Of a stretch of 64,000 bases of DNA, positions 38,644 to 50,520 are shown piece after piece; the first letter of the stretch is position 1, and the number at the start of each line of letters is the position of its first letter. The DNA is taken from assembly GCA_014706385.1 (NCBI GenBank), contig JACGZH010000007.1, positions 627,501-691,500 on the forward strand, in the 5' to 3' direction. Source of the stretch: Phaffia rhodozyma. Its lineage: Eukaryota > Basidiomycota > Tremellomycetes > Cystofilobasidiales > Mrakiaceae. A program made the position numbers and the translations under genes. The notes under the pieces were generated by a model that did not search any database, was not told the origin of the DNA, and saw only the letters and a program-made list of their open reading frames with translations.

Positions 38644-41600
38644 CTATGCGGCAGTCATCTTCGACGAACCAAAGTTCAGGATAGTTTGACCGTTCCTGCC
38701 AGCTTCCCCTGCAGCCCTCTGTTTCTGGAATTTAGATTGATAAACAATGTTGCGGTAGTTGATTGACATGCGCAGGTTGAGAAGGAATGCTTTCGCTGCC
38801 GATCGGTCGAGGTGAGTCGCCCTAGCATCCACTAGAAAGAACGAATAAGGAAAGCGTTGAATCAAAAGAAAACTGGGTAAAGGCTGCATAAGCAATAACG
38901 AATTAATTACAACTTACCGATTTTAGCATCACACGCATTCAGCGCGTTCCCCAAGATTTGTAACGACCCCTCTGCCTCAAGCAGCTCAAACGTCTCCCTT
39001 CTGGAGAGGAAATTATCTGAATAGTTAGCCTTAAGCCGACGGTCCTTGGCTCGAGCTTGCTCCGCTAAATATATCTCTTGTAGGTCGAGTAGAATGAATG
39101 AAAGGATTCTGATTGAAGCAACGAGTTGTTCGTAGTCGGTATGAGGATGGATGTAAAACTTCGAGAGAGGAGTTCGGTCTTTCGATTGGGAAAGAGTATC
39201 AAGTAGAACGTCCATGGATGGTGGAGAACCGTACGTCGACTTAAGCGAATGACGAGCGATATCACCAGACGAAAACGGAGCATGGTAAAGACAAGATTTA
39301 GTTCTGAGCAGCCACAAAGAACCAACCGACTGGGTAAAACTGACCAAATTCATTGTACCGTCTAACAAGAGTACAGCCAATGCCGAGGTGAGCCTCCTGC
39401 AAGCTGGCCCTGCTATGGGGAACGCTTCGAGCAGCCCCATTTTGAACCCCATTTTGTACGGACTCGAGATTTGTACCAACTTGTGGCACAATTTGAGTTC
39501 CTGAAGTGTGCAGATATTTTGTTAGGAACAGTCATTGTTGAAGTATATTAATCGAGATATGGAATAAAAAGAACTTTGAAAGGAAAGATGAGGTACACAC
39601 TTCATTAGGCGATGATATTGATTCAATGGCGACACCTAAGGCTCGTTGGCAGGTGTACAGGAGATTGATAGGCGTCATCCTATCCAACGTGACCAGTGCA
39701 ATGATGCATATCACTCGAGAAAGAGCAGAATTCGAAAAGATGCTATGTCTGTACGAGATTACCGATTTCACGGGAGCTGATTTAGAACTGAGCAAAAGAA
39801 GAAATGCGAATGCTTTGAAAACTCACCTGACAGCATTCTCTACTATTTCGATCAGGCAACCTACCGCTCTCTCTCTTCTCGTGTGACTCATTGGCAAAAT
39901 CGTTCCTTGCTGGGGAGGTATAGGCTTTGAAGGGGTCGACCCTGAATCATTTCTCGCTGCCGCTCGGAGAAGATCAACCCTGAATCCCAGTCGCTGGAAG
40001 GCCGATGAGAGTACCATGATGAGGCGCGCGGATTCAATGATAGGAGATGCTGGCGTGTGGAACGAAGAATTGAACATAAGACCAATATGTTCAAGACATA
40101 GTGTTGACAAACTGATACTGGGGGCCAGACAGGCTATACTGACATCGAACGAGATGAGATCGCAATCAGAATCAACTCATCTTTAATCCCATCAATTCGC
40201 AAGAATGAAGCAAAGACGTACCATTCTCGATGAGGGATATAAGAAGTCCCCGTCTACCTTTTACATCCATGGTTTCTAGTACAGCTGGCGAAAGCCCACC
40301 CATAGAGACAATGTTTTCGAAAGCATGCACGTCTGTAACAGAAGGACGAGATGCAGATGAGAGAGGTTCACAGAATTTTAGCTTGGTAAATCACCAACCT
40401 TTCTGTTCAACAGCTCTAGAAAGCGAAATGAATAGTGGATGCCTTGACGATCCCTGAAGACGGACAAAAGCCCACTGGGTTCCAGACACGCACATGCCAC
40501 AACATTGATATGTCAATCATACATACTGTCGAAAGCTTTCAAGATCTAAATCAGAGTACATACCTCAGCCTGTTCGACTGCCAACTCGTTCTCTCCTGAT
40601 CTATTTCTGCACCAGACACCTCTAAAACCTTCCCCACCGCCCTGCCTCTCTAGACTCCTCCTCTCCCTCCTTTCCATTTTTCTTGCCCTCTTGTCCTTCG
40701 TCACGATATCTCTGAGCGCAGTCCCGTTCTCTGCTCCAAATAGTGACTCCATGAGCAATAGAGGCTCCGTCAATGGAGGGTCGGGCGCAAACGTATAGCC
40801 CGGCACGTCTTCAGGAAAGAGCATTGGCGAGGGGGTTCCTAACAAGAGACTCTCCTCGGACTCAGAATCAGATGATAAATCTTGATCAGAAATTTCGGCG
40901 TGATATCCACCTCTTCGTTTATCCCGGTCCAAAGATAAATTGATCTTTCCTTTCGGGTGAGCTTCTGGCTCCAGATCAATAGAGGTTGCCCCCCTTCCCT
41001 TGCGCGCTCCTTGAGGTGACCCTTTTCCCGATGCCTCCTCCTCGTCTGCAAACATGTCTTCATCATCACTGATGAGAAATTTTTCACTGAGTCCAATCCT
41101 CTCTTTGATCTCCTCCGTCTTTTCAAGCGTTTGTATCCGGGCTTTCGAAGTCCTCATTTGTAACCGAAGTTTTTCCATCGACGGGTCTCCTCTGTTCGGC
41201 CTTTTGATTCCAGATCCTGGTAACGCACGGGTTTGAACGGAAGATAGAACATTTTGAGCCGCCTTGGCAGACATCGCTGGTCTCGTTCGAAGCTTTGGAG
41301 GTGAGAACCCGGGCTGTTGATGATGTTGACGATCAGGTGTAGGACACGTCATCGAATCCTTTGAAAATCTTGAAGAAGCAGATATCCTTGTTGGTTTAAA
41401 GTTCCCCGCCTTTCGAGGTGTCAAGGCCGGCTTTGTAGTTCGTTTCGTCGAAAGAACGAGCAGATCTGAATTCAAATCGTCATCCGAGTCTTCTAGGTCT
41501 GCCAGACCTGTCATCTTTGCTCTCTTTAGCATCCCTCCCGATTCCGAATCCGTCCCATTCGATGAACCACTTTCTGATTCACTACTCTTCCTCCTTCTAC

Positions 41601-42296
41601 TACTGCTGTGATTCTCATTAGTTCTATTTTGATGTCGGTGATGGTGCATACGAAGTGGTGAGGTATTTATCCGGAAAAGATCCTTTTGAAGTGCGGTGGC
41701 AGACTGCTTGATCCTAGCTATCAAAGCTGAAGTAGGCGAAGCTTGAGCTGACACCGTCGATGATGTATCAGTCCGATTCCGCTTTGTAGACTTGTTGAGT
41801 GGGGAAAGAAGAGGAATTGGAGAAGATGTGGAAGGGACGATATATGTATCTGAGTTGGGTGAATTTGTTCCATCTTCTCTCGACGGACTCAAAGAGGATA
41901 TGTTGGAAAATAGGGATGGGTCCGTAAAAGAGTGTGTTGAGTGGTTATAAGAGTTAAGCGTAGGAACAGTGAGTGTGTGAGAAGGGGGTTCGTCCTCAGC
42001 TTCTTCCCATTCGAAATCGTCCAGATCGTCCAGCTGAACATCAAGATGTTCACAAACACAACACGCAAATCAACGCAGTCAGAACGAGATCCCGGATCAG
42101 TGGTGATCAATTCTGAACGACAGAGCATATAAGGACAAATTGAGAGACGAACCCCGTTGTTGGTGACCTCACCGACGCGACTTTTACTCAACTCGGTAGG
42201 AAACATGCTGTTTAACCCAGTCCCTGACGACCGTCGCTCCATAACGAGCGTTCCAGAAGATGGAGGTGAATGTAGAGGTGTTATTATAGAGTCCAT
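38644..42296 (-). CDS. Large unrecognised protein: acidic disordered N-half, helical C-half
   Basis: I do not recognise this gene. The N-terminal half (exons 41889-42296 and 40563-41892) is disordered, rich in Ser, Asp and Glu, with DDLDDFEWEEAED near the first junction, several SP/TP sites and Lys/Arg patches that could be nuclear-localisation signals (KRTTKPALTPRK). The C-terminal half is predicted helical: LGRQ-free segments such as HPLFISLSRAVEQK, LLISLIENVSIACLAPSISL, IIESARLIMVLSSAFQRLGF, AFPIAGPACRRLTSALAVLLLDG and VASIRILSFILLDLQEIYLAEQAR. The extreme end is GQTILNFGSSKMTAA. A helical-repeat nuclear scaffold is one reading. About eight introns. The start is the first in-frame ATG at 42294-42296, and the stop lies next to the WD40 gene. 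Function unknown. Confidence 0.6.
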
Positions 42297-42396
42297 GCCG
42301 CTGGGGCTTTTCAGAGACAAGGGAGGAGAGAGAATGGGTTGTAAAGAGATGGAGGGTGGTCTGATTCAACAACGGTTGAAACATCCTTTTGTTGAA

Positions 42397-42402
42397 CACG
42401 TG
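42397..42402. promoter_or_regulatory. CACGTG E-box
   Basis: A CACGTG core lies about 100 bases before the start of the unrecognised large gene. Function is inference. Confidence 0.3.
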
Positions 42403-42584
42403 CTTCATTTAATCATTTCGCTCCGATCCAAGATAAGATATCGCCAGTAGATCATGTTCACGACACGCTGAGACCAAGTTTGAAGAGCATACATCGTTCT
42501 TTACTTCTAGCAAACACGTAAGGAAAGCGGGCTTCATGCAACAAACTAGATAAAGGAGAATACACGTTGAACGTGATCATCTTA

Positions 42585-45074
42585 CTACACGCGATTCTTC
42601 CATCTTCGCCCGAGTTCTACAAACAAGACAGCCGCTGCCACCGTACTTCCAAACGAGATCCACACTGATTATGTTTCAGCCAGCCACAAACCACATCAGA
42701 TGGAACGAAGGAGTGCAAAGATTCGGGAATCGAAGCCAGAGGTTGATGGTCAGTATCTAAACACGAGAGAACACAACACCATAAGACAACTGCATAAAAC
42801 ATACTGATGTGTCGGAAGCAGCCTGCTCCTCGACAGACTCTCTCCGCTGAATAAGAAGTGTAGGCGAGATTGGCGAGGAGACCATAAAGGTACGTGAAAC
42901 CGAGAGAGGACGTGGCGACAAAGTAAGAGAGAAGACCATAATTCCTTCCGAACGTCTTTAATCCGAAAATCTGTGTAGTGATCGAAGGAAGGAGGGTCTG
43001 ATAGAACCCAACAACCAACAGAACCTCTCGGCGTTAGGAAGAAGTGGACCAAGAGGATATGCATTCACGAGGAGAGAATACTGCACTTACAAAGAGACAG
43101 CCATAACTCCAACCAACCACCCCTGTAAGCACCCAAAGCGCGTCCAGCCCTCTAGCTCCCAGCCCTGCGTCTAGTCCTGCGAATGCATAGACTACAGCTA
43201 ACATAGTAAGCGTCAACAGGACCATGGTGATCTTACTCATGTGGAACCTATGCTTCCACCTTCTTGACTCTTCCACGTCAACCTTCGTTACATCACTCTC
43301 CTCAAAAGACGCTGACGCTGGAGTGGATGGGGGAGAGACGTTGGCGATAGGAGTTGCCCAGGATGAGTCAGCTCTTCGGTTCTCCACTGACGGTCGATCA
43401 GCAAGTTTGGGTAATACGACAGGGTCCGTAGTTGAAGCGGACAGATAGTCCGCTATGGCTCCTACAGAAATCCTCGAGATCGTGTTGCAGATCGAGATGA
43501 TCTTGACATGTTTCTGTCGAATCCTCAACGGATTTGTTGCTTTAGAAGATGTTAGGAAGCTCAAGGGAGAAGCAGACTCGATCAGATGGAGAGAAACTGC
43601 CTGAAGAGTCGTTTGATTGGTAGACCGAGGAAGAAGCGACGTCACAATCGATCCAACCGACGCAATGATCATCTCCATCTGAGGAGGTCCAACAAACGTA
43701 GGATGAACATCAGTTTACACTTCAACAGGTGAGAATCAGACAAAGTCGACGATCTCAAGAAAGATACTGACAGGTCCAATCATGAGAAACATGCTCATTC
43801 CCAAGATCCAAAATGACCGTTCCGACATAAGATGTTTGAATGTCAAATCCACCGTTCCCCTTGCTCTCCCTAAACTTCTACTTCCCATGAGGAGCGGTGT
43901 CTCCTCGTCGATTGTTCCATCCGCGCCGCCTTCCCTTACCCAATCAGGATCAGCCCTCGCGACTTCGTCCCTGATGAACTCAACTTCATGTCGATGAGGC
44001 ATAACCTTCATACCAAAGGCAGCAAATGCATTCCACCCTCCTACCGTTAACAAAAGGGCAAGCGAGAACTTTCCGACATCTAGCTCGTCGGTCGGATCTC
44101 CAAAGATTGCCCAACCGGCACTTTCGCTGATCGCCCAAGCGCTCAGTCCGAACAGAGCTAGTGGACAGCCAAGGGCGAGTGATGGATGAGAAGGGAAGGT
44201 CAATGACGATGTCGTCAAGGAGCAAAAGTAGGAAGATACCGTGCCGAGCCCGATAAAGAGGAATGAGAATGAAAGTAAGACATGTATCGAGAACGGAGAC
44301 GCTTGAAGGAAAGGATGGTCGGGAGGAAGGAGAAGCAAAATGTGAAGAGACAAATATCCAGTGATATTAAAGAGGGAGGCTAGTAGAGAGGTTCTAGCAA
44401 CAACCGAAAGATAAAGCCCATGGCAACGTTAGATCCGCTCACATACATACGACAGATGGAAGACAGCGGGGATAGACGCATACTTTCGGGGGCCATAACG
44501 ATCCACAAAGGATCCAACAGGAGCAGCTCCAAAGTAGGCGCCGACCAAGCCGCCAAGGATAGCGACGTTTGTAGCTGCTTCTTCCAAGTTGAAGTGAGAC
44601 GCGATATAGGGCGCGAACAAAGGGAACGATGCTACACCACCCGCCGTGATACTGTCCAGAAAGTCGAACGATAACAATAAGACCAACCCAACCCAGCGAG
44701 ACGTGAGTCGAACATCAAGGATTGTATCTGATCAAGAAGAAGCATATAACCATACCAGTTCCCGGCTATAGACAAGAACACGAGTGAGAGCCTGGCTCGA
44801 CGTTTCCATTTCCTGTTCGATACAGGGCTGGGATTAGGGAGCCGATCTGGAAAAAAATCACCAGCCCGAGATTCAATCCCGATTGAAAACAATCGAGTAA
44901 GATGAGCGAGATGTCAGTTGTTCCTGATATATGCCTGTCTTGTGAGATGAAGCCTCGGTCCGAGTCTTGGCTCGATCAGATTGCAAGAAGAGAAGAGGAA
45001 AGAAAGGGAGGTGGCTAACCAATCTCGCAGATTGGATCCTGTTGGTTCTGGAGATCCGCTGAAGAAGAGCTCAT
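42585..45074 (-). CDS. MCH1-like MFS transporter
   Basis: This is a major-facilitator carrier of the nodulin-like/MCH1 type, whose substrate is unsettled even in yeast. Membrane segments with loops include LSLVFLSIAGNWYGYMLLL, FNLEEAATNVAILGGLVGAYFG then GSFVDRYGPRK, a long middle loop HRHEVEFIRDEVARADPDW to DEETPLL, IISICNTISRISVGAIADYL, and the family signature FGLKTFGRNYGLLSYF. The last exon is short: an intron of about 140 bases (donor near 42800, acceptor before 42663) rejoins HI with MWISFGSTVAAAVLFVELGR and ends at a TAG at 42585-42587. Reading straight through instead gives a non-membranous end, so the spliced form is preferred. The start at 45074 gives MSSSSADLQNQQ. Probably vacuolar or plasma membrane. 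Confidence 0.85.
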
Positions 45075-45685
45075 CTTAGTTGGAGGTGGAATAGATCCTC
45101 CAGAGGAATATAATAGGATCAAACAAGCAAGGGAGTCGAGGTGTCTGAGGTGAAAAGGATCGTGATGAGTGAAGGTCAGAGGAAAGATGTGGTATCGGTC
45201 GAAGATGTTCGAAATGTAAATCGTCATAGACATGCGTATCATAAAACTATCGCATCGCTCTTCGCCGATCACGTCCCTTCCCCTTCATGCTCGCTCTCTT
45301 CAAATCAACATTGTCTCATGGCGAAGAATCTGAATGTAGTGTAAGCTAGTCTAGAGAAATCAAGCGATACGGAACAGCAAAAACGATCAATTGATCAATC
45401 GCCCGAGGGCAAAAAAAAAAGAAAGAAAGAAAAAAAGATCAAGCCCTCTTAATGGACTGAAGAAGGCGGTAGGTCGGTCACAAACACAAAAGCGGTCAAG
45501 AGGGTGAAAGCGTCGTGAGATCATGCAAAGAGAAGACAACTGTCAATTGTGAGATAAATGATAGAGCACAGACAGGAAGAGCGAGATAAATAAGGCTAGC
45601 TAGCAAACAGCAAAAGAATGGTAGAGTGATGATGAACAAAAGGGGCGGAGGTGAATACTACAGGGGCAAACAGGCAGGAAAGAGA
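45075..45685. other. Intergenic: MCH1 promoter and RBR-gene 3' flank
   Basis: Both genes are on the minus strand. The region is A-rich on the plus strand near 45410-45440. No gene and no obvious motif are seen. Confidence 0.55.
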
Positions 45686-48600
45686 CTAGACGTCGAATGT
45701 CCACCTAGAATGACAGACCCGATCACATCCATCAAAAATGTTGTCAGAAATAACAGTACGAACACGGTCACAAACAGGAGAATCAAATAAAGGCGACGCA
45801 AATAATATAGGAACCAACCTGTTTTCAAGGTAACCTTGCAAGCTGTCGTCCAACATGATAGCGTGTCTCTTCTGAACGTAGACCTATCCAACCCATCAGG
45901 ACAAAGGAGTACACATTGTTCAAAGGGAGTCAGTTTGAGGCACTTGACTAGGAAAAGATCGCAAAAAAAAAGGACAAACAGTTTTATCGGTCACGTGTTG
46001 TCGAAGCGCAGGAATTAATTCCGGCTCGATTGGTTTTTCCAACAGCTCCGATAACGCCTCAACCGCTTGTTCAAGATCACTTTGGTTGTCCTCAAACAAC
46101 GCTGTCTGATTATTCTTTGCCAGACTATCGAATGATTGAAACCATGAGATAGTAAGCATCAGTGGCCAAGTTTTCGAGAGCCTGTGTAGAAACTACAAGG
46201 GAGCTCACTGGTAGGCCATGGCATAGGTCCATTTGAGCGTCATTCGGGCGACCACAAGCGTGTCAACTGCTTTCTTGGCAAATTGAACTTCGATCCACGT
46301 CAAATCGGACGTCAATTGCATCTGTTCCATCTTTTTCTCGGTTTTGAGATAAAGCTCTCGGTCGAGTTTGGCAGAAAGCTCATGGTTGGCCCATCGGTTG
46401 TAGTACTATCATTTGGAGAGAAAAGGACAAGAAGCAGTCTCAGCACAGAAGACTACAGATGTACAAGTAGGAAACAAATCATGAGGGTGAGTATTAAAAG
46501 CTCTTACATGTAGATATCTCTCCAAGCTAGCCCTGCTCTTCGATTGGCTATCCCTCGCGTCCTGACCCGATTTTTCCTCATATCGGTTGCAGTTGTACCA
46601 GCTCGTTCCGTGCTCCGTCCAGTCACCCATGCAGACCCAACAGAACTCGTCTAGATGTCGGAAGAAAGATGAGAAGATATGAGCAAACGTAGCCCATGAA
46701 GAATCAGACCACGACATCAGAAGAGATCAGACAGACGTTTGCATTTTTTGCAAGTCATGTGACTATCGATTGAAAGGCGCAAGAAATCAGGATTGATATT
46801 TCCATTGATCTGAAGGCAAAAGTAAGGACTGATACTGACTTGCATCCACCGTTCTTTTCAATTGTCGAGTGGCACTTGATGCACTCTTTCGTGTTGGCGC
46901 TAATCCAATTCGATGTCTCACTATCATCTGCGCATTTCTTGAGCCACTTGGTAGCAACTCGACAGATGACTGGGCGATGATCGGCCGAGTATCCGCAACT
47001 GAACAGTTGAACCAATTCAGTTGGTTTGAGGTTCCTCTGGAGAAAGGATTGGGTCAAATCAATAAGGAAGCAAAGCTCACCCGAAACAAAACACCTGCCC
47101 ACACTTGCACTTGACCGTAGGGATAATCTTATCCAGCACTTTCGGTGGCGCCTGTTTACACTCTACTGCATATTCACCTAAAGATGAAGAGGCCAGAGTA
47201 TTTGTTATTATTGATGAGAATATTATGAGAAGAGAAGTAATCTCGCTTCTGTTGCATTGTGATCAAGCTAAACTCACATTCTGGAGCAGGGCACCATCGA
47301 AGCGTAGGGTTGTCGTCCACATAGGTTCGATTTAAAAGGGCATCATACCTGCCGACAGTAGAATGATAGATCGATAAGATGCTGTTAGCCTCGCAGATTT
47401 CAGATGTTCGAGAATTTTATTCTCGAGAGCATGCTTTGAGACTAACCTCTCTTTCAGAGGTGCGCTAACAAGGCTCTCCACAACATTCACCGAGACAACT
47501 CTCCCACACCCACTTTCCAAACATTGAATTCTCACACTCTCCCCCTCATCCTTGATCTTACCCTCCAGGTACTGTTTCCAGCACTCCTTGCAAGCTCGAT
47601 GGCCACATCCAAGCGCCAACGTCTCAGCAGCAACCTCTTCTGCTGAGAAATCTATACAACAGATAGGACACTCGAAATCGGTATGAGCAGGAGTAGAGGG
47701 TCGCTGAGGGGCAAGATGTGTGGGGCGAGAAGAAGAGGAGGAGGGCATGTCAAGACTTCCTGTACGAGAGCCAGAGACGGATCGGACGTTCGTTCGACGA
47801 GGTTTTTTCGATGGGGATTCATGATGTGAAGCGGAAGAAGGTAAGGGCACTGTGTTTGTGACTGGGGAAGGAGGATTAATGTCCAGTCCAGCTTTCGCCA
47901 GACATTCATATGGCGCATCCATATATCGTTCTACGAGCTAAAACCGAAGAGAAAGACGAGCGATCAGCAGAAAACAATAAATCTTTGTCGTGATGATCTA
48001 TCCAAGAGCTTACTCTCTCGCGGTTCCAATTGAAGCTTCGCAGTAAAAGAGTAGCAGTTTGAATCTGTTGATATGAATACACACAAGAGGCCCACAGAAC
48101 CGAAGTTAATACATGCCTCTATATATATAGAAAAGGTTGTTTAAAAGCGCAAGTTCACTAGCACTGAAGAGGACTCACGTCCATATCGAAGAGACTTTTG
48201 AATTTATTGACTTCGTTGTCCATTGCCTCCCTCAAGTTTTCTGGATTCTTTGATGTGTATAGGATATCGTATGGCTAGGTGAATTACGTCACAATAAAGG
48301 TCGCAGGGGTGGATATCCAAGGATCAGTTGGATAGAACAACGGAACAAGAAAGGTATGTCGAACGGATGCGAAGACTGACCTTCTTTTCCAGTGATTTCG
48401 AAGCTGCCAAGTCCTCGAAAGCAAACCCCGCTCCATCATCTTCAGAGAGATCAACTTCAGAAGCTGAATCTGCGCGAGTGGGTATAAAGATTCACGCCCA
48501 GATGTTAGTAAGCGGTCTCTGTCGTGCGGCTACACAAGTGGTGAAGTGGAGAATGAGGTCGGAGGTTAGAAGGAAAGAGGAGTTTTGCCTGCATGCTCTT

Positions 48601-48975
48601 TGTACATAGCATATAGCCTATCTGTAACACAGACGTCTATCGCTACTTCTCTAAAGACCGACCCAACGCCTCCCTATGCCAACATTCACACCCACGCGAG
48701 AGAGAGAAGAGTGAGACCAACCATCGTCGTAGTCGAGCATATCATCATCCTCATCCATCTCAAAATCCTCAAGCTCAGAGCTACTGTTTTCAGGTTCGAC
48801 AACAAGGATAATAAAAAAAGAGGGTGTCAAGCGACAAAAGAGAACATGTCAGCTGTCATTGCTTTGATAGTGATCGCACAAGTAGCTCAGGGACGACACG
48901 AGAACGACCAGAGAACCATTGATGTTTCAGATAGCAAGCGAGCAACCACAGCTCGGAAACTTACTCGTCAGACAT
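45686..48975 (-). CDS. RBR E3 ubiquitin ligase, ariadne (ARIH1) family
   Basis: This is an RBR ligase that passes ubiquitin through a RING2 cysteine. The tiny first exon gives MSDD, joined by an intron (donor GTAAGT near 48965, acceptor before about 48784) to the acidic [24 protein letters not shown]1 reads [24 protein letters not shown] and ESGCGRVVS. The IBR part includes [26 protein letters not shown]2 reads [15 protein letters not shown] then NHMTCKKCK across an intron, and [15 protein letters not shown]; the Cys of GGC is the catalytic one by family alignment. The Ariadne helical domain follows ([61 protein letters not shown]), ending with ENRWTFDV. In animals this class acts with neddylated cullins. 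About twelve introns. Confidence 0.93.
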
Positions 48976-49327
48976 TGTTGTTGTTGTTCCAGATCAAGAG
49001 GATGGTTGTCAAACTTAGAAGTTGGCTATCAGATGAAGCAAACGACAGGGAGAGAACAAAAGGGAGAAGAAAGACAGAAGATTCCCAGGTGGAGAGAAAG
49101 ATCAGGCGAGGTAACAGGATGAAGAGGGATCTCTCATGACCGGCGGGCCGATCAGATTACCTAAGCAACCCTAGGCATCGAGCTACCTTGTATAAGTATA
49201 TTTGAATTTGTATTCAGGGCAGCCGCTTTCCCTTCTCTTACCTCCTTCGGTTCTGATCACCAGAAGGACGTTTCGTTGGCTTTCCTTGTTCTCTTTCGAC
49301 GCTTTCATATCCATAGAAAAGAAGATC
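48976..49327. other. Divergent promoter region
   Basis: This lies between the RBR ligase start (minus) and the small mitochondrial-type protein (plus). An AACCCTAG word occurs near 49168 and a TATAAG near 49194. No gene is seen. Confidence 0.5.
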
Positions 49328-50206
49328 ATGTTCGCTCCTTCACTCCTAGTTCGGTCCATTCCTTCTCAGGTCCGACTTCAGACCAGGTCAAAAGCGACGA
49401 GTTCTATGGGAATCGCTCGAAAGGCCGTCATCAGTGGTCAGAATGCTGCCAGACCAACAAAAAAGTCGAAGAAAGCCAAAGCGGATCGGCCGGACGTGTT
49501 GATCGACTACAAGAGCGAAGAGCCTGTGTTCAAGGGAGGAGTCTTGTCTACTGTTTGTCCCTTGATTCTTTTTTCCTTTGTTCTCTTCTTGCATGGCCCA
49601 TCGTTGGTTGCTTCATGTAGACTTGACTTTCTTTTCTTACTCTTTCTTTCCTAACGATTTTTCTTATAACAGAAATCCCTAAGCTCTCTCGTGAACCTAT
49701 ACCATTCTACCCAACACCATATCACCAAAGATAATCTAGACGCTGTGATTGATGCCGAGTTTGCACCTATCGATGGACAACCCCGGAACCGACCGCTCAT
49801 GGCATCCCTGATCGACCTTCATGTCGAGATGAGGCATCCCGGAAAGCTCTCCCGGCCTTCTCCTACCTCGTCTCTCTCCCCAGACGCCTCGTCCTCTCTG
49901 TCTTCTTCCTCTGCGTCTTCTTTAGTATCACCAGCAGCACCTAATTACGCGGACTTTGGAGCCGACGCGGTTGTCCTTCCCAAAGACCTCGAGGCTGTCG
50001 AACAACAACGCTTAGCAAACGCTAGGAAGAATGACTGGATCGGTTCAGATGCTGGAGATTTGACACCGAGAATGAGGATGGTTGTCGAGGCTTTACATGG
50101 TGCCGAAGAAGGCAGACGGCCAGGGTTGGAACTTGCTTTGGAGAACAGAAATAGGATTCAACACGAGAGGGAGCAAGCTTTGAAGGGATATCAGGCTGAA
50201 AAGTGA
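49328..50206 (+). CDS. Small basic protein with mitochondrial-type leader, function unknown
   Basis: I do not recognise this family. The start MFAPSLLVRSIPSQVRLQTR looks like a mitochondrial presequence, rich in Arg and Ser with no acidic residue. A Lys-rich segment KKSKKAKADRPDVLIDY follows. One intron (about 49553-49672) joins GGVLST to KSLSSLVNLYHSTQHHI. The body has NLDAVIDAEFA, ASLIDLHVEMRHPG, a Ser-rich spacer, then DWIGSDAGDLTPRMRMVVEALHG, and a charged helical end finishing GYQAEK. The ordered blocks around a loose spacer suggest a real conserved protein, perhaps a mitoribosomal or respiratory accessory factor; that is a guess. The start is the first ATG after a T-rich leader. Confidence 0.6.
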
Positions 50207-50520
50207 AGGAACATAGGGGGCTGTCCATGTGTTCTCTTTTCAAAATAGAAAATGAAGTTCCAGATGCAGAGAAGTGGAGCGAAGACTTTGTGGCATCCAA
50301 CATTCAAGCCCATTTGGTTGATATCGAAGGAACGCACTTTGAATAGCCAATCTATCCCTTCTCAGATACGACCTCAAAAAACAGAAAAGGCTTGGCAGTG
50401 GAAGAAAAGCCCTTCGATCATACAGAGAATCAGATCTCTGTCTGGAAGGACGAGAATACAAGAAAGACAAGGAAACAGAACATAGAGATATATACAGAGA
50501 AGGAAAGTCGGGTAAATCCG
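50207..50520. other. Convergent 3' intergenic region
   Basis: This 314-base stretch holds the 3' flanks of the small mitochondrial-type gene and the enoyl-CoA hydratase gene. No further feature is seen. Confidence 0.6.

Noticed and set aside
42617..42800. Straight-through C-terminus of the MCH1-like carrier (TDHQPLASIPES)
   Set aside because: Splicing to the acceptor before 42663 gives a hydrophobic twelfth segment and a basic end as in the family, so the unspliced reading is intron.
47320..47345. GGTTCGATT-like pol III B-box
   Set aside because: It lies in an RBR-gene intron/exon border, has no paired A-box or cloverleaf, and is not a tRNA gene.
48585..49139. 184-codon plus-strand frame
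   Set aside because: It overlaps the first exons and introns of the RBR ligase on the other strand and has no domain features.
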